Source of the DNA: Cephalotus follicularis
Taxonomy: Eukaryota > Streptophyta > Magnoliopsida > Oxalidales > Cephalotaceae
DNA: 64,000 nucleotides
Assembly: GCA_001972305.1 (NCBI GenBank)
Contig: BDDD01000714.1
Span: forward strand, 172,707-236,706
Direction of reading: 5' to 3'
A program made the position numbers and the translations under genes. The notes under the pieces are model-generated. The model did no database searches, was not told the DNA's origin, and saw nothing but the letters and a program-made list of their open reading frames with translations. Shown piece after piece: positions 44,953-53,928 of this stretch. Every line of letters begins with the position of its first letter. The first letter of the stretch is position 1.

Positions 44953-46064
44953 ATGGCTCCCAAGAGAAGAAGAGCGTAGCATCAATGCATCCACGACCAT
45001 CTCAAGGAGGGAATGACTACAATGACGATCTCTTTCTCTCCAAAAAGAATGAGACTAGGTATCACTCCGTTCTAAACTCAGTTAAATTACACAATGAAAA
45101 ATGGATATCTAGTGATATTCTAGTTAGTAATTTTGCTGTTGTTAAGTCTTGGTTAGAGGAAATGGGTTGGTTAGAATATTTGTGCTCATCACACACCATA
45201 TACCCTAGGCTTGTCAAACTTTTCTATGCTAATCTAGAAAATTCAACTACATGTGTTGCCAATTCGTTTGTCCTTGGTAATCCAATATCTATAACCCCCG
45301 AGCTTATTGTCGAAACCGTAGGAATTCCCAATTTCGGCATTACCCACTTCAATGACATTGTGAAATCGGAAGCTATAGGCATTTGTTTAGAACGACCCGA
45401 TTTTAATCCTATTATGACGGTGACTAGTAGTCACCTTCCTATAGCCACCCGCATTGTCCTATTGCTTATCACAAACACACTCTTGCCTAGAGAAGGCTAG
45501 CACACACTTCCATTCGAGCGAGACCTTTAATTCGTTGCTTGTATTAAAAATGGCACTCCTGTGAATCTTCCATATCTTACAATCAATCACATGTTGTCTA
45601 GATCACAGTACATTCCATACCCTATGCTCATAAGTAGGATCTTAGCATCCCTTAATCTTGACATAACCGATGATGAGCACAAAGTCAAACCAAACCATAA
45701 GCAACTCCTCAACAAAGCCGAACTTAGAAGCTGTAACATTAAGTTTGAGGATGGTTTGTGGGTAAAACAAGTAGTCAGAGGAAGAGAACCTGCTAGGGAA
45801 CCAGCTATGAGAGCCGGAGGAGATGAGGATGAAGAGGATGAAGAAGATGATGCTCAACAGTTTGAGATGAGATCAAACGTTGGAGCAAGCAGCAGCAGTG
45901 GCAGCAGACCCACTCTCGAGTCTCTTCAGGCAAGGATGGATTTGGCTCAAGCTGATATTGAGTATCTTAGAGGAAGAGTGGACCAAATTTATGAGGGTCA
46001 AGCCACTCTCATACAGATGCTTCAAAACGCCTTTCCACAAAACCCTCCTCCCAGATCATCATGA
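44953..46064 (+). pseudogene. Extra ORF in the env-like position of the SIRE-type element
   Basis: ATG at 44953 starts MAPKRRRA, then TAG; a shift of frame leads into the long frame that continues from about 44985. That frame reads WISSDILVSNFAVVKSWLEE, YPRLVKLFYANLE, ITPELIVETVGIP and LLITNTLLPREG, has in-frame stops at 45498-45500 and about 45528, and goes on with GTPVNLPYLTINHMLSR to a C-terminal part with an Asp/Glu run (DEDEEDEEDDAQQ), a Ser/Gly run and a Leu-rich predicted coiled coil (LESLQARMDLAQADIEYLRG). No signal peptide or membrane segment is evident, so it is not obviously an envelope protein. The middle resembles the family annotated in plants as putative plant transposon protein; that match is from memory. 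Function unknown. Confidence 0.7.
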
Positions 46065-46286
46065 GCTACATTGTTGCATTACATGTTTTTCTAGTATTTT
46101 GAATATGTAATGTACTTCTTAAGTTGTTTGTGAGATGTTTGCAAAAGACAATCTAAGTTGGTTTATGTAATTGCCACTTTTTCGTTTTATGAAAATTTAA
46201 GCTCTTCACTTTCGTGTATTTTATGTGTTATTGCTTATACATTGTTGCTATTCTCCTTCGTTTAATCCAATATGTATGCAAATGTT

Positions 46287-46635
46287 GAGGGGGAGCTCTT
46301 GAATAACATGCTTTGGTTGAGGGGGAGCTTCCGTTTATCTTTTTGTTGTTTGACAAGAAGGGGGAGAAATGTTTTGCATTTGGGGGAAAATTGTTTGGGA
46401 AATTGCATTGCATTGTAAATGTTTGCATTGTAAATGTTATGTTATGGAAGTTGCATTTTGTTAAAATGAATATTCGTTGAGATGTGTGAAATCTAGTGTT
46501 GAGCAAGTGTATTTTGATATGCTTTATGCTATCAAATGAAATTGATTATATTGAACTTTGGAATGTCAAAAGTGCTTAGTTTGTCAAAAATTATGCAAAT
46601 GTGTATGTTTTGTCAATCACCAAAAAGGGGGAGAT
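46287..46635 (+). other. Iterated polypurine tracts before the SIRE-type 3' LTR
   Basis: GAGGGGGAG at 46287-46295 and 46319-46327, AAGAAGGGGGAG at 46355-46366, TGGGGGAAAA at about 46381, and the one adjoining the LTR, AAAAAGGGGGAGAT, at 46622-46635. The last primes plus-strand synthesis in the usual model; the upstream copies are extra candidates. Multiple tracts of this kind are known in SIRE-lineage elements. Confidence 0.8.
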
Positions 46636-47886
46636 TGTTGGCCTTTGCCACCCCGTTAATTGCATTAACATGTGTTATTTCGATGATTAACAAACATATA
46701 ATACCTGTATGCATAATTCTCTGAACTATCAATTCATATACTCACTTGATTTTATGTCCAAAGTTTGCAAAAGGCTATTTCTGCAGATACAGGCAAAACC
46801 AGCCGACTGCCTACGTTGGGCAGCCGACTGCCATGGTTGAGTAGTCGACTGTTTTGATTAAACAGCCGACTGGTTCTTAAAGGAAACCCAGGAACTGCAG
46901 GTACACTACACACCAGCCGACTGCATCAGGGGAGCACTCGACTGCCAGGACAAAACAGTCGACTGCTAAGGAGGTCCAGTCGACTGCCAAGGGTGTCAAT
47001 TTGAGGCAATAGGTTTTTGAACTCCATGCCATCTCATCCAGCCGACTGAAGCAGGACACCAGTCGACTGCCAAGGGTCACCGGTCGACTGCCAACATATC
47101 CAGCCGACTGTCACCAACTGTGCAACATTTGGCAGTAGCTTCTTGGAAGTCCAATTCACCTCAACTAGCCGATTGGAACAGAGCATCAGCCGACTGTCAA
47201 GCTCCACCAGCCGACTGCCTTCATCTAGCGGCTATATTTGAAAAACGCGCCATCAACTCCAGCTGACTGTCCAGGAAATCCAGCCGACTGGATTGTGCCA
47301 GAAATTCAAAAATAGATCCGTTGGAGCACATGTTTATAAGCCAAAGTGGAGCATTCTTCAAAGTACTTCTTGCAATCAAAGTGAATATTCATTCAAGCTA
47401 ACTCAAGCACAATTTCAAACTCTCTCAACATCAAAAGAGATCATCAAGAAGCAATATCACATACTACAAAGCCTTCACCATTTACATTCTCTATCATTAG
47501 AAGCTTTGTGAGATTTGAGCAAAATTGTAAACAAATTCGTTGTGAATTTGTAAATCATTTAAACACTTTCATTTACATATAAACAAGGGAGGTTGTCTCT
47601 TGTATTGCTCAGACGGAGCAAACTTGTATTCGCTTGGTTGGAGCGAAAGTCGTTGAAGCTCGGTTGGAGTTTCAAGCCCGGATTGGGGCATACTAGTGAA
47701 ATACTCAAGGGGAGGCCTTGGGGACTGGACGTAGGCGGTTTGCCAAACCACTATATATTTGTTTGCAACTCTCTCAACCCTACACTCTTTAATTTCCGCA
47801 TTTGAGTGATTGTGTTTGAATTGTTTCTAGGATATTTGCTAGTTTATTTTTAAAAGTCTATTCACCCCCCCTCTAAACTTCCTACA
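46636..47886 (+). mobile_element. 3' LTR of the SIRE-type element
   Basis: Full-length, 1251 bp, TGTTGGCC to TTCCTACA. It contains the CAGYCGACTG cluster (46800-47290; nine GCCGAC and about five GTCGAC by eye) and the TATA-like TTTATAA near 47333. Its left repeat block has a unit that the 5' LTR has lost, and lacks one that the 5' LTR keeps near 37690-37710. Confidence 0.93.
46800..47290 (+). repeat. CAGYCGACTG repeat cluster in the 3' LTR
   Basis: About sixteen units with the same consensus as the 5' LTR cluster. Differences of whole units between the two LTRs (46800-46835 against 37316-37332; 47170-47225 against 37660-37715) suggest gain or loss by repeat-mediated slippage or recombination. 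Confidence 0.8.
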
Positions 47887-47891
47887 CAAAC

Positions 47892-49135
47892 AAGGAGTAT
47901 CCTAATCTCCACCACGGATAATATCAAAACCTGATCAGATTGATCCAAGCATTACCATAACGTACGAAACAAATGTATCAAATTGTCAGAGTAAAGCGTC
48001 GACGTTTAACTATAGGCGTCGACTGTTTCAGTGCATGAAGGAACAAAACGCTTAGCAAGGTGTCGACTAACACATAGCATAACACAGTGTAAAGCGCCGA
48101 CGCTCAAGAAATAAGCGTCGACGGTCTGCATTGAAAACATAATACCAGTTGCAGAAAATCAGTTGAAAACCATCAATAAATCCGATTTTTCTTAAATACA
48201 AATCATAAAAGGCACTATACAGGTTCTGAAACATGGTTTATAAGTTTAAAAAGAAACATCAGTAGGTACATATATTAATGCATGATCATATACAAAATTC
48301 AAGACACGTGTATGTATAACAACTTTAGAAAATATTTTTCTGGTACAATAGCAGTTTGTAAAAACATAACTACAATCCGATTTTCTTTACATAAATCATA
48401 AAAACAGTGACATACATGTATCGATAACATGATTTCTTTGTTTCATTTACTGACATAACAATTTAAAAATGTAAGGACGTGGATAAAAGATTGGATTCAG
48501 ACAGTAGAAATTTTTCCTTCAAGACAAGTTCTAAAATCATGATTTAAAATAATTCTAGCACGTTTATACACAATCTAACAGTTGATACATAAGCTATAAC
48601 ATGAAAACAACAACTTTTGTTCAGGAAGTACCTTAAAACGACGTCGAAAACAATGCAAGGACAATGTAAGAAAGTGGTTGTTTTGGTTGTAAGAGTATGT
48701 AGAAAATGGTTTGAGCTTTTTATAAAATGGTCTAATTGATGCACAAATCCGTGTGTTTAATGGTCAAATCGGTGCATTAAAAACATACCAAAAAATCCAA
48801 AACGCGTTAGATGAAAAAGGAAACCGGATAGCCATAAGAGGGAAAGAATCCTTCTTTCTAAAAACAAAACCACCGTCCAAGATAAATAAGGAAGACGGTG
48901 AAAGCGTCGCCGGTTTTCAAAAAGCGTCAACGATTAAGCCATTTAAAAGTCAAACGTGTCAAAGTCAAGGCTATAGGCATTGACGTGTACATCGTGCCAA
49001 AGCGTCGACGTTTCTGATGAAGGCGTCGGCGCTTTGTGCCCCAAAAACAAAATAAAGAATGTCCATATTAAAAACTGACAGTCCAAAACAATGAACATAA
49101 CAGATTACATAAACATAACATGAGACGGTAAACAC
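47892..49135 (-). mobile_element. Element E 3' LTR, part next to pol (terminus deleted)
   Basis: It continues AAGGAGTATCC after the TSD and parallels 54956-56188 of the 5' LTR, with CGTCGACG clusters at 47996-48125 and 48900-49040. At 49135 the LTR text (GGTAAACAC) passes directly into TTAAAAAGGATTTTGTCCC, the normal end region of Tekay pol. The LTR start (TGTAATATCCC...) and the polypurine tract are missing, about 25 bp of LTR plus the tract. Confidence 0.87.
47996..49040 (-). repeat. CGTCGACG clusters in the element E 3' LTR
   Basis: First group 47996-48125: AAGCGTCGACGTTT, GGCGTCGACTGTTT, GGTGTCGAC, AAGCGCCGACGCTC and AAGCGTCGACGG. Second group 48900-49040: AAGCGTCGCCGG, AAGCGTCAACG, GCATTGACGTG, AAGCGTCGACGTTT and GGCGTCGGCGCTTT. 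The 5' LTR has the same units at 55060-55195 and 55965-56095 with a few substitutions. Confidence 0.78.
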
Positions 49136-49177
49136 TTAAAAAGGATTTTGTCCCAAAATCAAAACCATACACATACC

Positions 49178-52100
49178 TTATTCAAACAGACGAGGATATT
49201 CCTCCTGAATGTGCTCCTCCAACTCCCAAGTGGCCTCCCGTTCTGGATGGTTCTTCCACAAGACCTTGACAAAAGGAATGGTCTTGTTACGAGTAACCCG
49301 TTCTTGCCGATCCAGAATAACCTCAGCCTCCTCATCACAAGACAAGTCCTCAGGAATACTGTCCAAAGGGTAGTGAACCACGTGTAGGGGATGATACCAG
49401 TAACCCCTCAACAAAGACACATGGAACACATTATGGATGTGAGATAACTGTGGAGGTAAAGCTAACCGATAAGTGACCGCTCCAACCTTTTCCAGAACCT
49501 CAAACGGTCCTATAAAACAGGGACTCAACTTTCCCTTCAACCTAAACCGATGGACTCCCTTCCAAGGTGAAACCTTCAAAAACACATGTTCACCTGCTTT
49601 GAACTCCAAGTCGCTCTGATGTCTATCTGCATAACTTTTCTGTCGGGATTGAGCTGCCTTCAATCTCTCCCTTCCTATAGTCACTTTATCAGTAGTGATC
49701 TGAACTAGCTCGGGTCCCTCAATAACTCTTTCTCCAACCTCATCCCAACATGTCGGAGCTCGACACTTTCTTCCATACAACGCTTCAAACGGAGCCATCC
49801 GAATGCTATCATGCCAACTGTTATTATATGCAAACTCCACCAAGCTCAAATACTCATCCCAGTTCCCAGTCCACTCTAAAGCACAAGACCTCAGCATGTC
49901 CTCTAAAGTCTGGATAGTCCTCTCAGACTGCCCATCTGTCTGTGGATGGAAAGCTGTACTGTAATTGAGTCGCGTTACCCAAGCCTTCTAGAATCCCTTC
50001 CAAAACTGCAATGTGAAACGAGGATCCCTATCCGAAACAATGGATACCGGTGTCCCATGTAGTCTCGCTATCTCCTACTGGAAAACCTCCGCGAATCGGT
50101 CCACGGAGAAATCCTCTCAGAGAGCCAAAAAGTGAGCCGATTTAGTCAAACGATCCACTACTACCCAGATATCATCGTTCCTCCTGAAAGTTCTCGGCAA
50201 ACCGGTAACAAAATCCATCGCTATGCTCTCCCATTTTCAAACTGGAACCTCCAAGGGCTGTAACAATCCACTAGCTCGCTGGTGCTCAATCTTGACCTGT
50301 TGAAAGACCAAACACCTCCCAACGTACTCTGCCACATCCCTCTTCATTCCATTCCACTAGAAATTCTCCCTCAGATCTCTGTACATTTTTGTAGAACTAG
50401 GATGTATAAAGAATGGCGAGCTATATGCTTCTGACAAAATGGCCTCTCTGATAGTAGGATCAGCCGGCACATACAACATACTACCCAACCATATAACTCC
50501 ATGCTCATCCACCCGAAACTCCGACTGCTTACCCTCATCAACATTCTGGACTAAGGCCCATAAGTCACCATCATCACTTTGAGCCACCTTAATATGAGAT
50601 ATTAGAGTAGGTTCAACATGCATTCCTGCAACAAAACCTCCAGAACCCCGAACAAACAAGTTCAAGTCCAACCGCTCCATATCTGATATCAACTACGGCT
50701 AAGTAAGCAAAGCCGTTACACTACCAGAACTCTTCCTACTCAGAGCATCAGCTACCACATTTGCTTTGCCAGGGTGGTACTGAATATTAAGATCATAATC
50801 CTTCATAAGCTCCAACCAATGCCTCTGCCGCATGTTTAGCTTCTTCTAAGTAAAGATGTACTTGACACTCTTGTGATCGGTGAAAATGTCACAAGTTTCT
50901 CTGTAAAAATAGTGCCTCCATATCTTCAAAGCAAAAACCATTGTTGCTAACTCTAAGTCATGTGTAGGGTAATTCACTTCATAAGGCTTAAGCTGCTTGG
51001 AAGCATAAGCTATGACATGACCGTGCTGCATCAGAACACAACCCAAACCCTTCTTGGAAGCGCCATTGTAAATCTGGTAACCACCTGATCCATATGGCAA
51101 ATGAAGAATCGGTGCAGTCACAAGCTCATTCTTCAACTTTTCAAAGCTTGCTTCTCGTTCTTCATTCCACACAAACTTAGCGCCCTTCCTCATAAGCTGA
51201 ATCAGTGGCAAGGCTATGGAGGAAAAGCCTTCCGCAAACTGCCTATAGTACCCAGCCAAACCCAAAAAGTTCCTAACCTCTGTCACTGTTGTAGGTCTCA
51301 GCCATTTACTAATAGCCTCAACCTTAGCAGGATCTACACCGATGCCTTCTGCTATAAGCACGTGGCCCAAGAATGCCACTTGTTCCCACCAGAACTCACA
51401 CTTTGAAAACTTCACATAAAGCTGATTCTTCCTCAAAATCCTCAGCACTATACGAAGCTATTCTTCATGCTCTTCTCTTGACTTGGAAAACACAAGGATA
51501 TCATCAATGAACACTATAACAAACTGATCTAAGAACTCATGAAATACTCGATTCATCAGATCCATGAAAACCGCTGGCGCATTGATAAGTCCAAACGGCA
51601 TTACCAAAAACTCGTAATGTCCGTACCGTGTGCGGAAAGCAGTCTTAGGCATGTCTTCATCCTTTACCCATAGCTGATGATATTCAGACCTCAAATCGAT
51701 CTTAGAAAAATACCGTGCACCTTGGAGTTGATCAAAAAGGTCATCAATCATATGCAAAGGGTATTTATTCCTGATAGTAATCCGATTCAGCTCCCTGTAG
51801 TTTATGTATAGCCTCATAGAACCGTCCTTCTTTCTAACAAACAAAACCGGAGTAACCCACGGCGAAACACTCGGTCGGATGAAACCCTAATCTAAAAATT
51901 CTTGCAATTGCTCCTTCAGTTCTTGCAATTCTAAGGGTGCCATCCTATATGGTGCTTTGGATATAGGTCCCGCGCCAGGAATAAACTCGATGGTAAACTC
52001 CACTTCCCGTTGCAGTGGCAAACCAGGTAACTCCTCCGGAAACACATCTGAAAACTCTCTAACCACAGGATAGTCCTCAAGGTGAGGCTTATCCTTAGAG

Positions 52101-52599
52101 ACATCCTTTATAACAGCTAAGAATCCTTCAGCGCCCTTAGCCACCAATTTCTAAGCCCTCAAAGCAGAAATAACCTTAACTTCCTTTCTCGGCTGTGAAC
52201 CCTGATAAATAAAATCAGCCCTATCCCAATCCCCAAACAGAATCCTCCGAGTGTGACAATCAATCGTAGCACGATGGCGATCTAGCCAATCTATCCCAGA
52301 ATTATATCAAAATCAGACATATCTATCAGGAGAAGATCCGCATCACGAACCAGATCATCAAAAGCAAAAGGGCAAGCACAGAAACATTCAAATATCATAA
52401 CAGATGTCCCCATAGGGGTCGAAAGAACTAGCACTAGATCCAAAGGCTGAGATGGCACCCCAAGATGCCGAACAAAGGACCTTGCTACTATAGAGTGAGT
52501 CAATCTAGTATCGAACAATACATAAGCCATACGATTACAAACAGAAAGGTAACCTGGAACAGTACCTGGAGCATCAGCTGCCTGATGAGTCGTCAATGC
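49178..52599 (-). pseudogene. Element E pol (protease to chromodomain-like end)
   Basis: On the minus strand. Protease (52596-52291): the active site reads LFDTRLTHS where DTG is usual, then IDMSDFDIILG. RT (52147-51458): [54 protein letters not shown], and an intact FIDD box. RNase H (51448-50846): [35 protein letters not shown]. Integrase follows with several stops (about 50690-49900) through [11 protein letters not shown], then 49897-49178 open: YNNSWHDSIRMAPFEALYGR, VTYRLALPPQLSHIHNVFHV, TIPFVKVLWKN, EEYPRLF. The ending places it in Tekay/Del. In-frame stops include one after EEHEE near 51449. Confidence 0.9.
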
Positions 52600-53754
52600 A
52601 AGGATTCTACCTCACACATTGCGTTGTCCCGCATCTCCGCCGTTACCTCCTCTCTCCTTCGCACGAGGGTCCTGGCAATCCATGAAGCGATGACCTTGCT
52701 GTCCACACACAAAGCAGGCTCCAGTCGCTTTGTAACAAGTCCCAAAGGGATGCCTCTTACCACACGTCTCGCACTGTGCAATCTAAACATTGGGGTTACC
52801 CCCACCACCAGCTCCCTAAGTTTGCCTTTGATCATTTCCTTGTTGACGTTATTGTCCTCCTCCCTTATTCTGATTATTGTTCTTCCTTTGTTGTTTTCCA
52901 TCACGGCCTTTACCCTGCTGTCTAGAGTTTTAACCCTGAGAATCTCCCATGTTCCTCTTCCTTTCGCCTTCTTGCCAAGCAGCCTGGAAATCTAGCATTT
53001 TCATCTCTATGTTCTTTGCAGCATTTGCAACCTCTGAAACATCAGTACACATTGAGTTAATCAGCTTATGTCTGAGTTGATATTGCAACTTCCATTTGAA
53101 TTTTTCAGCCTGTTCTGATGACGACCCCACCGCAGGTCATGTAAAGCCAGCCAATCTGGTAAGCCGGGCCAAGAACTCAGTAACAGACTCACCCTCCTTC
53201 TGTCTCGTCATCACGAACTCTCTCGCATAAGCCTCCTTACCAGCAGTGGGAAAATACTGCTGATAGAATATCTCACAAAACCCATACCAAGACAAGGCAT
53301 CAATAAATCCTTCACCCTTAGCAATTTTCAAAGTCTTCCACCAAATCTGGGAATCTCCTTCCAGCTTATATGTAGCTAATTTCACCTTCTGATCATCACC
53401 GCACCCCAGCACATCAAAGATCTTCTCCAAAAGGGCAATCCAGTGCTCAGCCTCCACCGGAGTTGGAGGCAAACTAAAGGACTGCAGTCTCTGCTTTTGG
53501 AACCTCTCGAGCCAGACATAAACGGGAGTGTCAGGCCAGTCCCCAGCTCCCCTAGCTGCATGAACATTCCCTGGTCCATTTTCCCCAGCTACCTCCTCAC
53601 GACGACCATGTCCAGGGTTTTACTGCTACATCACCCGGTTCACTTCTTGCGCTACTGCCTGTCATACCACTTCGTCCACAGTAGGCTCATTTCTTACTTC
53701 ATTCTGAGCCACAGCTGGATCGGTCCTCTGAGGAGTGTTCCTTGTTTGCACCAT
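52600..53754 (-). pseudogene. Element E gag
   Basis: ATG at 53754 (MVQTRN...) is about 160 bp from the primer binding site. The retrotransposon-gag domain lies at 53472-53140 (EAEHWIALLEKIFDVLGC, GDSQIWWKT, FCEIFYQQYFP, EGESVTEFLARLTRLAGFT). After a stop there is a short spacer (53130-52930) and then a double cysteine region near 52800-52670: CETCGKRHPFGTC followed by the CCHC knuckle CFVCGQQGHRFMDC. Stops in the N-terminal part (near 53620-53660) and at 53135 break the frame. Confidence 0.85.
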
Positions 53755-53910
53755 CTACGCAACAGAAACTAGGACAAGATAAAGATAAAAAGAATCAGAA
53801 ACCTGAAACGAAAGACATATCAAAATGATCGTACTGGAAAAGCCCTAACCCGAAGTCTACCGAATCTCATAGGTCAAACCTAGTTAGGTCTTCTAAGGAA
53901 CAAAACCTAT

Positions 53911-53923
53911 CTCTCTGATACCA
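53911..53923 (-). other. Primer binding site of element E (initiator tRNA-Met type)
   Basis: TGGTATCAGAGAG on the minus strand, five bases from the LTR end GGGTGTTACA at 53929. The same site type is used by Copia D. Confidence 0.88.
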
Positions 53924-53928
53924 TAATC

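Larger units (their letters stand above)
37152..47886 (+). mobile_element. SIRE-type Copia element nested in E (TSD CAAAC)
   Basis: LTRs start TGTTGGCCTTTGCC and the 3' LTR ends ACTTCCTACA. Perfect 5-bp TSD CAAAC lies at 37147-37151 and 47887-47891. Internal order is gag, protease, integrase, RNase H end, an extra ORF, repeated polypurine tracts, 3' LTR. The LTR end, primer binding site, gag N-terminus and the whole RT core are deleted, so it is not autonomous. Over the first ~165 bp the two LTRs differ at about four positions. The extra ORF and iterated GGGGGAG tracts are typical of the SIRE lineage. Confidence 0.93.

Noticed and set aside
44953-46064. Envelope glycoprotein gene
   Set aside because: Position fits, but no signal peptide, transmembrane segment or cysteine pattern is visible.
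52465-52995. 176-codon plus-strand ORF
   Set aside because: Antisense to the gag/protease region of element E; no independent features.
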